From JAWLBR01 sp041687495 (GTDB taxonomy: Bacteria > Bacillota > Limnochordia > DTU087 > JAAYGB01), in contig JAWLBR010000030.1 of the NCBI GenBank assembly GCA_041687495.1, positions 1 to 30,974 of the forward strand: 30,974 nt of DNA, written 5' to 3'. Shown here piece by piece: positions 22,729-30,183 of this stretch. Every line of letters starts with the position of its first letter. Position 1 is the first letter of the stretch. The notes beneath the pieces were generated by a model. The model was not told where the DNA came from and made no database searches. It saw only the letters and a program-made list of their open reading frames with translations. Made by a program: the position numbers and the translations under genes.

Positions 22729-24399
22729 CTAAACCGACACCGACTCATCAGCCTTGGCAACCAACTGGGTTCCCAGCTCCCTGAGCTTGTACTTCTGCAC
22801 CTTACCGCTGGCGGTAAGGGGATATTCACCGATAGATTCTACGTACTTGGGGATTTTGTACCGAGCTACCTTACCTTGCATAAACTCCCGAATCTCGTCA
22901 CCCGATACCGTTCTTCCAGCTTTAGGCTTGACAAACGCCATCACTTCTTCCCCGTATCTATCACTGGGAACGCCAACCACCTGGGCATCGGCCAAATCCG
23001 GGTGGGTGTGGAGAAACTCCTCGATTTCCCGGGGGTAGATATTTTCGCCGCCGCGAATGATCATGTCTTTGAGTCTACCAGTGATGACAAAGTAACCATC
23101 TTCTCGTTGTACCGCCAGATCTCCGGTGTGCAGCCAGCCATCGGCGTCAATGGCCCGCTGGGTGTTAGCTGGGTCTTTGTAGTAACCCTTCATCACCAGA
23201 TAGCCTCTGGTACACAGCTCTCCGGACATGCCCGGTTCTAGGTCCTTGCCAGACTCAGGATCCACGATCTTTGCCTCCACATGGGGCAGAACCCGTCCCA
23301 CCGTAGACACCCGCACTTCCAGTGGATCGTCTACCCGGGTTTGGGTGATCACTGGAGACGACTCTGTCTGGCCAAAGGCGATGGTAATCTGATGCGCACC
23401 CATCTCATCGATGACACGGCGCATAATCGCCTCAGGACAAGGAGACCCGGCCATAATGCCAGTGCGAAGGCTAGTAAGATCGTACTCACGGAAGTTCTCC
23501 AATCCCAGCATGGAGATGAACATTGTGGGAACCCCGTGGACGCCGGTACACCGAGCCATCTCAATGGCCTCCAAGGTCCGAACAGGGTTAAAGTGATCCA
23601 GCATCACCATGGCCGCTCCCTTACTGACACAGGCCATGGTGCCCAAGACTGAACCAAAACAGTGAAACAGCGGAACCGGAATACACAACCGATCCTTATG
23701 ACTTAGCTCCATGCAGTCTGCAATGGAGTTGCCATTGTTGACCAGATTGTGGTGAGTAAGCATAACCCCTTTGGGAAAGCCCGTGGTTCCCGAGGTATAC
23801 TGCATATTGATGACATCGTCCACCGTCAAGCTCTCGCTGAGCTCTCGATACTGCTGCTCGTCAACACTGTCAGCTAAAGCCAAGAACTCATCCCAGCTCA
23901 GCATTCCTGCCGGCGTCTCGTCTGAGCCGTGTTCACTGGGAAGGTAGATGACTCTCTTGAGCAGAGGTAGGCGCTTAGATTCCAGCTGTCCCGGAGCAGC
24001 CTTAGCCAGTTCAGGGCACAATGCGTTGATGTGGGAGAGGTAATCGGAGTCCTTGAACTTTGCGGTCAAGAACAGAGTAGTCGTATCTGAATGGGACAGT
24101 ATGTACTCCAGCTCTGAAAGTTGGTAATTCGTATTGACCATGACCAGTACTGCTCCGATCTTAGCTGAGCCGAACTGGAGCAAGAGCCACTGTGGAACAT
24201 TAGTGGCCCAAACAGCAATGTGGTCGCCCGGGCGCACGCCCATGGCCAGCAGCGCTTTGGCAGTCTTTTCGCACAACTCGTTGAACCGCCGGTAACTCCA
24301 CTCTAGATGCTCGTGGGGATAAATCACTGCTGGGCTATCGGGGTGCCTTGTCGCAACTGTGTCAAGCAGCTGTCCGATAGTCTTATTAATCAGAGTCAT
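22729..24399 (-). CDS. AMP-dependent acyl-CoA synthetase (fatty-acid ligase family)
   Basis: An adenylate-forming enzyme of 556 residues that activates a carboxylic acid to its CoA thioester. The core motif YTSGTTGFPKG is at 201-211. Then come FGQTESSP, GWLHTGDLA with the ribose-binding aspartate, GRLKDMIIRGGENIYPREIEE at the hinge, and PLTASGKVQK with the catalytic C-terminal lysine. Length and motifs fit medium/long-chain acyl-CoA synthetases of the FadD/FadK group; acid chain length is uncertain. No beta-oxidation genes are adjacent. The ATG has GGAGG at 6 nt, and a near-consensus promoter (24445-24473) lies about 45 nt upstream. Malic enzyme follows. Confidence 0.92.
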   Translation of the reverse strand: MTLINKTIGQLLDTVATRHPDSPAVIYPHEHLEWSYRRFNELCEKTAKALLAMGVRPGDHIAVWATNVPQWLLLQFGSAKIGAVLVMVNTNYQLSELEYILSHSDTTTLFLTAKFKDSDYLSHINALCPELAKAAPGQLESKRLPLLKRVIYLPSEHGSDETPAGMLSWDEFLALADSVDEQQYRELSESLTVDDVINMQYTSGTTGFPKGVMLTHHNLVNNGNSIADCMELSHKDRLCIPVPLFHCFGSVLGTMACVSKGAAMVMLDHFNPVRTLEAIEMARCTGVHGVPTMFISMLGLENFREYDLTSLRTGIMAGSPCPEAIMRRVIDEMGAHQITIAFGQTESSPVITQTRVDDPLEVRVSTVGRVLPHVEAKIVDPESGKDLEPGMSGELCTRGYLVMKGYYKDPANTQRAIDADGWLHTGDLAVQREDGYFVITGRLKDMIIRGGENIYPREIEEFLHTHPDLADAQVVGVPSDRYGEEVMAFVKPKAGRTVSGDEIREFMQGKVARYKIPKYVESIGEYPLTASGKVQKYKLRELGTQLVAKADESVSV

Positions 24400-24444
24400 A
24401 AAAAACCTCCAAACGGGGAAAGGCTTGGCCCCGAATTTGGTACA

Positions 24445-24473
24445 AGTATACCTTAGGCAAAAAGTGGGGTCAA
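24445..24473 (-). promoter_or_regulatory. SigmaA promoter of the acyl-CoA synthetase-malic enzyme unit
   Basis: On the minus strand TTGACC (plus 24468-24473), exactly 17 bases, then TATACT (plus 24445-24450). Ten of 12 positions match consensus. Transcription would start near 24438. Confidence 0.7.
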
Positions 24474-24533
24474 TATTAGCAGTCTGGGGACTAGCTCATG
24501 GGAACAACCCGCCCTTCTGCTCTTAGGACCTCT

Positions 24534-26066
24534 CTACCCTGCAGCCAGGGATTCTGTCGGTTCATCTGTTTCGACCCCTGCATTACCATTATGCCCCGAG
24601 GCAATCCGGACAACGTCATCCCAGCGCCGAAAGAAAGCATCTACCACCCTTGGATCGAAATGCTTACCCCGGCCCTCTTCGATGATCCTTCGACTCTCAG
24701 CCAAGGAAAAAGCCCGTTTGTACGGTCGGCTACTGGTTAAGGCATCAAAGACATCAGCAACGGTCACAATGCGCGCCGATAAAGGAATGGCATCACCACT
24801 GAGCCCGTTAGGATAGCCAGACCCGTCGTACTTCTCGTGATGGTGACGGGCAATCTCGATGGCCATGGTGAAGAATGTGCGATTCTTCTTGCGTAGCTCT
24901 TCTTCAGCCTGGGCCAGGATATCTCCACCGATCACAGCGTGCCGTCTCATCTCAGCGAACTCCTCCGAAGTAAGCGGCCCGGGCTTAAGCAAAATACCAT
25001 CGGGAATTCCCACCTTGCCTATATCGTGCAATGGGCTGAAGTTGAAGATTCCCCGGATAAATGACTCGTTAACGGTCTCGGCAAAATCTGGATGCTTAGA
25101 AAGCTCCTCAGCAATGATCCGCGCGTAGTGGGCCATCCGGTACAGATGTTCACCGGTATCCTCATCCCGCAGTTCAGCTAGTTTGGCAAAGCCCGTCACT
25201 GCTGACAGTACAAGCTCTCCAATCAAGACCCCTTTGTCGATACTCTCGGCAATGTGACCGGCTAACATACGGAGAAAGTCGATGTGTCCGGTGGAGTAAG
25301 CATGGGGTTGAGCCGAAGAGAAAAACAGAACACCAATGCAGCGGCTGCCAATCAGAAGCGGCAGGGTCACGCTAGAGCGCATCCCCTCCTCCACAATCAG
25401 CCGAGTGGACTGGGAGTTGGGATGCTGCCTTAGGTAAGCAGGAAGATCATTAAGGATCCGGGGCACACCTGATTCAATTACGGCTGCCAAGCTGCTCTGA
25501 TGAATGTCCGCAGAATAGCCAGCACTTAGCAAAATCGGGTGTTTGGCTTTAGCCCGCTCGGCCCGTAGAGTGCATCCATCCACGTCCAAAAGCGCTACAC
25601 CAATCCGGTCGTAAGGGATATACCCATGCATGGAGGCAAAGATATAATCCAAGGTCTCCTCAAAGGTAGCCCCGGAGTTAATCTCCTCCACCAGGCGCGA
25701 CATTCCGTTGACCTTCTGGGCCACCTGATTAATGCTGTGCCGCACCTGCCCGATCTCGTCTTGAGAGTGAACGGGAAGCTCTTGGTGAAAACTCCCCTCT
25801 GCCATTTTCTCTAAGAACTCAGCGGTCTCTGCCAAAGGCCGAAACACACCATGTTCAGCGATGAACAGCAGGCGATAGACAACCAAAGATGCAGTGAGCA
25901 CCAATCCCCACTTGCCGACTACCCACAGCCAACTCCAGTCACCGGACGCCGTCGGCTCAACTACATCAACAACAATAATTCCCACAAGACAGCAATAACC
26001 CAGAAGAGCCAAAAACCGGATGCGCGCCGCTGGCCCTGGTGGACTGTTCTGTCTGTCTGCGCACAC
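24534..26066 (-). CDS. Membrane HD-GYP phosphodiesterase with HAMP and GAF domains
   Basis: A 510-residue signalling protein. Two membrane helices (about 15-37 and 46-68) flank a very short external loop. A HAMP linker (about 70-123), a GAF sensor domain (about 132-275) and an HD-GYP domain (about 288-485) follow. The catalytic set is intact: HD in LHDIGKVGIPDG (H348, D349), RHHHEKYDGSGYP (407-419) and DVFDALTSSRPY (438-449). HD-GYP enzymes hydrolyse cyclic di-GMP, some cyclic GAMP. The input ligand is unknown and no GGDEF protein is in the window. The start is GTG with GGGAGG 8 nt upstream. It follows the DUF212 gene by 67 nt, with a hairpin between them. Confidence 0.92.
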   Translation of the reverse strand: MCADRQNSPPGPAARIRFLALLGYCCLVGIIVVDVVEPTASGDWSWLWVVGKWGLVLTASLVVYRLLFIAEHGVFRPLAETAEFLEKMAEGSFHQELPVHSQDEIGQVRHSINQVAQKVNGMSRLVEEINSGATFEETLDYIFASMHGYIPYDRIGVALLDVDGCTLRAERAKAKHPILLSAGYSADIHQSSLAAVIESGVPRILNDLPAYLRQHPNSQSTRLIVEEGMRSSVTLPLLIGSRCIGVLFFSSAQPHAYSTGHIDFLRMLAGHIAESIDKGVLIGELVLSAVTGFAKLAELRDEDTGEHLYRMAHYARIIAEELSKHPDFAETVNESFIRGIFNFSPLHDIGKVGIPDGILLKPGPLTSEEFAEMRRHAVIGGDILAQAEEELRKKNRTFFTMAIEIARHHHEKYDGSGYPNGLSGDAIPLSARIVTVADVFDALTSSRPYKRAFSLAESRRIIEEGRGKHFDPRVVDAFFRRWDDVVRIASGHNGNAGVETDEPTESLAAG

Positions 26067-26091
26067 ACACTTCGCCTCCCTTTAACACGGA

Positions 26092-26132
26092 GAAAAGCGC
26101 TGTCAGGTTTCTGTGGCCGCTTACCCAGCGCT
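26092..26132 (-). terminator. Hairpin with T-tail between the DUF212 and HD-GYP genes
   Basis: Read leftward, AGCGCTG (plus 26126-26132) pairs with CAGCGCT (plus 26096-26102) across a 23-base loop and is followed by TTTTCT. It starts right after the DUF212 stop codon. It may partly terminate and lower HD-GYP expression; the long loop weakens the case. Confidence 0.35.
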
Positions 26133-26133
26133 C

Positions 26134-26562
26134 TTAAGCATACAGCAGTGGAACTGCTATTCCCAAAATTGCTCCCGCGAAAACCTCAAAGGGGGTATGC
26201 CCGATCAGCTCCTTCAACCGTTCGGGGTGCAGTTCCCGATGTTCATAAAGGTCAACCACCATCTGGTTCAAAATTCGGGCCTGCCGGCCTGCCGCTCGCC
26301 TCACTCCAGCGGCATCGTACATAACAATCAGTGAAAAGACCACACACACCGCAAATGCCGTAGAATTCAGGCCGTCTCTCAGAGCCACTCCGGTGCTCAG
26401 CGATGAAACCAAAGCCGAGTGAGAGCTCGGCATCCCTCCGGACTCCACCAGCCGACGCAGATTCAGCTGTTTTTTTTGCACCGCGTACAGCAGTGTTTTC
26501 AGCAGCTGAGCGATTCCCCAAGCAACCAGTGACATCTGTAAAATCGGCAGTTCTCTTCCCAT
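26134..26562 (-). CDS. DUF212 (divergent PAP2-family) membrane protein
   Basis: A 142-residue membrane protein of the DUF212 family, distantly related to type-2 phosphatidic acid phosphatases. Diagnostic strings are ESGGMPSSHSALVSSL (40-55), MYDAAGVRRAAGRQA (81-95) and ELIGHTPFEVFAGAILG (118-134), which correspond to shortened PAP2 phosphatase motifs. Hydrophobic segments lie at about 8-25, 48-62, 68-84 and 125-141. The ATG at 26562 is chosen because GGAGG lies 6 nt upstream; the ATG at 26580 precedes that site. Role is presumably in lipid-phosphate chemistry, unproven for this family. It is followed by the HD-GYP gene. Confidence 0.88.
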   Translation of the reverse strand: MGRELPILQMSLVAWGIAQLLKTLLYAVQKKQLNLRRLVESGGMPSSHSALVSSLSTGVALRDGLNSTAFAVCVVFSLIVMYDAAGVRRAAGRQARILNQMVVDLYEHRELHPERLKELIGHTPFEVFAGAILGIAVPLLYA

Positions 26563-26702
26563 AATATTCCTCCAAACCACAGCAAAAACTGCAGAAAGCT
26601 GGTCCGTCTATTTGTAGCATGGCACAGTTGTTTACGTCCTAGCAGAGTACACTTACACCTTGTTCTACCAAGTTGGCCTACTCTCCTACCAAACAACGCG
26701 GC

Positions 26703-26741
26703 AAACGGACAGCGGTAAAGAAAACCTGCCGCCGTCCGCTT
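26703..26741 (-). terminator. Hairpin after the T-box-controlled aminotransferase gene
   Basis: AAACGGACAGCGG (26703-26715) and CCGCCGTCCGCTT (26729-26741) pair at 11 of 13 positions, starting about 30 nt past the stop codon at 26773. The T-content after the stem on the minus strand is weak (GTTGTTTGG). The remaining bases up to 26562 show nothing else. Confidence 0.5.
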
Positions 26742-26772
26742 AGCCCGATCTGCCTACTGCTTAGCGATGCGC

Positions 26773-27990
26773 CTAGAAGTTGGCTACTATTTCCATACGC
26801 CGACTGATTACCCGGCTAAGTCGGCGAATTCCCTCAGTGATATCCTCCAACGAAGCCTGCGAATAGGCGAGGCGAATTGTGTTGTGCCCACTGCCATCCA
26901 CGTGGAAGGGACCTCCGCTGACATATGCCACTTTTTCTTGCACGGCCAAGGCAAGCATCTTCTTAGCATCAATACCCTCCGGCAGAGTCAGCCAAACGAA
27001 GAATCCGCCTTGTGGCTGTGTCCATGACGTTTCAGCTGGCATGTACTGATCCAAAGCCCGGAGCATGGCATCTCGCCGAGCCTCGTACACCGATCTTAGA
27101 CCCACAATGTGTTCAGGCAACAGGCCAGACTTCAGCACTTCCACCAGGATCTTCTGTCCATAGGAGCTCGAGCACAAGTCCGTTCCCTGTTTGGCAATAC
27201 TCAGTTTCTGGATCACTGTTTGATTGGCCTGAATCCATCCGATGCGAACACCGGGGATAAACACTTTCGAGACTGACCCCAAGTAGATTACCCTGTCCTC
27301 AGTGTCCAGTGACCTGAGATGGGGGACTCGATCGCCCGAAAAGGCCAACTCACCGTAAGGGTTATCCTCTAGAATCAGGAAGTCATACTCACTGGCCAGC
27401 CGCAACAGTTCCTTTCTGCGCTGCAAGCTGATGGTTACGCCAGTAGGGTTCTGAAAGTTAGGGACGATATATATGAATTTTGGGTGGATGCCTCGCATCC
27501 TGAGCTCCCGCAGCTTTGCCTCTAAAAGGTCGGTGCGTACCCCCTCTTCATCCATGGGTATACCCACTTTAGTGGCTTCATAGTTGGAGATGGCCGATAG
27601 ACCGCCCAGATACCCGGGCAGCTCCACCAACACCAAGTCCCCGGGATTAACGAATACCTTTGCCAGTAGATCCAGTCCCTGCTGTGACCCGTTGGTAACC
27701 AGGATGTTTTCATAGGAACCGATTATCCCCTCGGCCTGCATTTTGGTAGCAAGAATCTCCCGCAGCTCTCGAAGTCCTTCAGTGGCACCATACTGCAGAG
27801 CAGCACAATTGGGATCGTCGAGCACGTTGTCGGTAACACTGCGAATTAGATCCACCGGAAAAGACTCTACCGCCGGGAACCCGCCGGCAAAAGATATAAC
27901 ACCTGGCTGCTCTGCTAGTCCAAAAGCATCCCTAATATCCGATGACCGCATGCCCTTTGCCCGTTCTGCCCAAAATCCGGTGTAATCCAT
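26773..27990 (-). CDS. PLP-dependent aminotransferase (class I/II, MocR/2-aminoadipate transaminase-like), alanine T-box controlled
   Basis: A 405-residue fold-type I aminotransferase. It has ISFAGGFP (32-39), YGATEGLRELRE (67-78), TNGSQQGLDLL (99-109), NFQNPTG (178-184), EDNPYGEL (208-215), the PLP lysine K242 in GSVSKVFIPGVRIGW and a C-terminal IRLAYS with the carboxylate-binding arginine. The family contains LysN-type 2-aminoadipate, kynurenine and broad-specificity transaminases; there is no N-terminal DNA-binding domain. AAGGAGG lies 10 nt before the ATG. Upstream are two tandem T-boxes whose specifier codons both read as alanine (GCU, GCC). This suggests the enzyme makes alanine from pyruvate, or is induced when charged tRNA-Ala is short. 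Enzyme class is firm, substrate inferred. Confidence 0.92.
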   Translation of the reverse strand: MDYTGFWAERAKGMRSSDIRDAFGLAEQPGVISFAGGFPAVESFPVDLIRSVTDNVLDDPNCAALQYGATEGLRELREILATKMQAEGIIGSYENILVTNGSQQGLDLLAKVFVNPGDLVLVELPGYLGGLSAISNYEATKVGIPMDEEGVRTDLLEAKLRELRMRGIHPKFIYIVPNFQNPTGVTISLQRRKELLRLASEYDFLILEDNPYGELAFSGDRVPHLRSLDTEDRVIYLGSVSKVFIPGVRIGWIQANQTVIQKLSIAKQGTDLCSSSYGQKILVEVLKSGLLPEHIVGLRSVYEARRDAMLRALDQYMPAETSWTQPQGGFFVWLTLPEGIDAKKMLALAVQEKVAYVSGGPFHVDGSGHNTIRLAYSQASLEDITEGIRRLSRVISRRMEIVANF

Positions 27991-28032
27991 ATGCTTTCGT
28001 CCTCCTTATTCTCTCTTCCGGCTCCAGATAAC

Positions 28033-28062
28033 AAAAAAACCGTCTCCAGTAATCAGAGACGG
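28033..28062 (-). terminator. T-box terminator 2
   Basis: On the minus strand CCGTCTC (plus 28056-28062) pairs with GAGACGG (plus 28040-28046) and is followed by seven T (plus 28033-28039). It is the regulated terminator of the proximal T-box. Confidence 0.9.
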
Positions 28063-28290
28063 ATTCTACCGCGGTACCACTCTGGTTGCCCTTCCACAGC
28101 GGGAAAGACCCCTCTTGCTGACGATAACGGCGTCAAGCCGGAGCTGCTTAGGCTAACCTACCGTACACAGCCCACTCAGGAATGGCTCCTGTTGGGCGGG
28201 GATGAAGCCTTGCACCGTCCGGCTTCTCTCTGAAAACCCCGTTCCCACCATTGGTTCCTTCATCGCGTTCTTGTTATGTTCCTCTGCATA
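28033..28290 (-). ncRNA. T-box leader 2 (proximal), alanine specifier GCC
   Basis: Read leftward, the T-box core GTGGTACCGCGG (plus 28069-28080) precedes an intrinsic terminator at 28033-28062. Upstream is the conserved stem I apical pattern, AGAGAGAAGCC with GGTGCAAGGCTTC. Below it a specifier loop right strand AGGAGCCA is closed by TTCCT pairing with AGGAA. By position (codon followed by A, then the lower stem) the specifier is GCC (plus 28184-28186), alanine. The antiterminator bulge UGGU requires discriminator base A, which tRNA-Ala has. Uncharged tRNA would stabilise the antiterminator and allow transcription of the aminotransferase gene 43 nt downstream. Confidence 0.9.
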
Positions 28291-28572
28291 AAAATACAAA
28301 AAGGCCTCGCGTCCGCTTGGGACGAGAGACCTCGTGTTACCACCCAATTTTGCCGTTTCCTCACAGAAACAGCCTCACGCAGTCAACTGACTGCCCTTGA
28401 TAACGGAGTGTGCTCCGGGCCTCCTTACGGTGACAACCACCTATCAGGGCCAGCTCTCAGGTAGCTTTCCTGTTCAGCCGCTACTGCCTTGCACCGCCCG
28501 GCAGCTCTCTGCAAGCAACTCTGAAACAGTACTCTCCTGTTCATCACTCTATAAATATACTGTCAAGGTGTT
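28291..28572 (-). ncRNA. T-box leader 1 (distal), alanine specifier GCU
   Basis: Read leftward, the T-box core TTGGGTGGTAACACGAGG lies at plus 28330-28347, followed by its terminator. Stem I starts near 28545: CAGG pairs with CCTG to form the lower stem. AGAGTA on the left and GAAAGCTA on the right form the specifier loop. CTGTTTCAG pairs with CTGAACAG above, and the apical motif AGAGAGCTGCC with GGTGCAAGGCAG is conserved. The codon before the final A of the loop is GCU (plus 28463-28465), alanine. A serine reading (AGC) is unlikely because the UGGU bulge needs a discriminator A. It is the first of two T-boxes in series. Confidence 0.9.
28298..28331 (-). terminator. T-box terminator 1
   Basis: On the minus strand GGTCTCTCGTCC (plus 28320-28331) pairs with GGACGCGAGGCC (plus 28303-28314) with one mismatch and one wobble. 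It is followed by TTTTT and, after GTA, a second T-run. Confidence 0.9.
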
Positions 28573-28578
28573 GATAAC

Positions 28579-28608
28579 AGTATACTGCAGACCAGCGAAA
28601 AATGTCAA
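28579..28608 (-). promoter_or_regulatory. SigmaA promoter of the tandem T-box/aminotransferase unit
   Basis: On the minus strand a perfect TTGACA (plus 28603-28608), an 18-base spacer and TATACT (plus 28579-28584). Start would be near 28572, just before stem I of the distal T-box. It sits about 57 nt past the stop codon of the ADP-dependent kinase gene. Confidence 0.75.
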
Positions 28609-28664
28609 CCATTTTTTCAAGTCATCCTCAGTTCTTGGCAAACGTTGGCTGTGTGCAGGATCTG

Positions 28665-30104
28665 TTAGGACTTACCCAGTTGAGCTTCCATGGCAAAGGA
28701 AGAAGAGGAAATTGTATCTCCCATACCCACGGTACTGACCGGGTTTGGTACAACATGGGCCGGTACCACCATCACGATGTGATCGCCCATGTCGGCCCAG
28801 CCTGTTTCCATGAACTTGTCCGCGTCGAGACCGTGCTTGGTGGCCATTTCCTTTGCGAAGCCCTCAAGCTGTGTATAGCCGATGTCTGAGAGCTGAATAT
28901 CTTTGGCTTCTGTCACTTTCTCCATGTCGGGATAGCCACCGTAGCGAGCTTTCATGGCATTGACCCCGGAGGCGAACAGACAAGCTTGGCGAATCTTTTC
29001 GGGGCTAACCGAGTAGCTCTTGCGCAAGAGCAAGACATAGTACCCCAAATTGTGCAGCTGGACCCGATCTACCTGCATCTTCTCCAGCAGCCGCAATCCT
29101 CCCATGTACAAGGAGTAAGCCCGCTCGTCCTCTGCGATAGCCTTGGTCTCGGCTTCAAACCCAAACTCGGGCAGAACTCGCTTAATCTCGTTTTCGTTGA
29201 TCCCAAAGCTCTTGATCTCGCTGGCAACTTTGAGCAGTGTTTCGCCTTCCATCTCGGCATACTTCATCGGTACATACTCGTAGTGCAGTTTCAGATCAGG
29301 ATTCATGCTCTTAAGAACCCGCAGATGGTTAATGGTATCGTTCATAAACTCATCATAGCTGCGGCCGTCGGCGTTCTGCTTTTCGACATAATGATAACCA
29401 GCCATAAAGGCTACATCCATGGCAGCCCCCAACTGTGACAGCTCTGAGACGACCGGCTCTTGGAAAGACATCACTGCTCCAGCGGGCCGAGTCGCAACGA
29501 TTACTCGGTTAGCCCGAGGCGTTGTGACCTTTGTGAAGCCAAAGTCAATCTCTACACCTTTACCATACTCAAAAATCCAGTTGATCTTTGTTTCGTCTTC
29601 AGCTCGAGCAGCTTCTCGAATCGGCGCCAGGCCAAACCCGTCCTTAACCACTGGCGTCGTTACCCTTTCGTCAAAGAGACTGCTCTGCTTCTCGGATAGT
29701 AAAGCAGTGTAGGCAATAGCGTCAGCACCCAGTGCTGCCATCTGGTTGGCGATAATTCCGGCTTGTCCACCCATCCGCTCTGACTCACCGGCAAACTGCT
29801 CATCGAGCCAGTCCATCAGTTCTCGGCCCTCTAAGACGATGTGGAAGCTCTTACCCTGCTCCAGCATGCTCTTGAGAACAACCAAGAAGTCTTCCTTAGA
29901 GCGAATTACTGTGACTTCATCGATGCTACGGGTCTGCACAACCTGCATATCAATATCAGGATTGGCCGCCAAAAGGCGCTGTACTTTTTCAGTGGTAATG
30001 TGGGCCACGACGTCAACGTTAGTATTGAATGCGGCGAATGTTCTAATCTTTAGGCCTTGGCTGCATGCTTCCTGTAAGTAACTCTGCCAGACTTCAGTGT
30101 TCAA
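28665..30104 (-). CDS. ADP-dependent glucokinase/phosphofructokinase family kinase
   Basis: A 479-residue member of the ADP_PFK_GK family (PF04587, ribokinase-like fold), which phosphorylates glucose or fructose 6-phosphate using ADP instead of ATP. The N-terminal FAAFNTNVDVVAHI is the substrate-binding start. GGQAGIIANQMAALGA (112-127) is the glycine-rich segment, HYEYVP the metal/phosphate region, and VSTVGMGDTISS carries the catalytic D463 in the GxGD motif. Length fits archaeal and eukaryotic members; the family is uncommon in bacteria. The start is TTG with GGAGG about 10 nt upstream; the ATG between them is out of frame and hits a stop at once. It follows argH by 79 nt. Glucose versus fructose 6-phosphate cannot be decided here. 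Confidence 0.88.
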   Translation of the reverse strand: MNTEVWQSYLQEACSQGLKIRTFAAFNTNVDVVAHITTEKVQRLLAANPDIDMQVVQTRSIDEVTVIRSKEDFLVVLKSMLEQGKSFHIVLEGRELMDWLDEQFAGESERMGGQAGIIANQMAALGADAIAYTALLSEKQSSLFDERVTTPVVKDGFGLAPIREAARAEDETKINWIFEYGKGVEIDFGFTKVTTPRANRVIVATRPAGAVMSFQEPVVSELSQLGAAMDVAFMAGYHYVEKQNADGRSYDEFMNDTINHLRVLKSMNPDLKLHYEYVPMKYAEMEGETLLKVASEIKSFGINENEIKRVLPEFGFEAETKAIAEDERAYSLYMGGLRLLEKMQVDRVQLHNLGYYVLLLRKSYSVSPEKIRQACLFASGVNAMKARYGGYPDMEKVTEAKDIQLSDIGYTQLEGFAKEMATKHGLDADKFMETGWADMGDHIVMVVPAHVVPNPVSTVGMGDTISSSSFAMEAQLGKS

Positions 30105-30183
30105 TGCATCCGTCCCTCCAGTTTGTTACAAAAATCGCAAATGCTCGTTGCACTGTCACAGACTGGATTCTGCAAGAAGTAGA

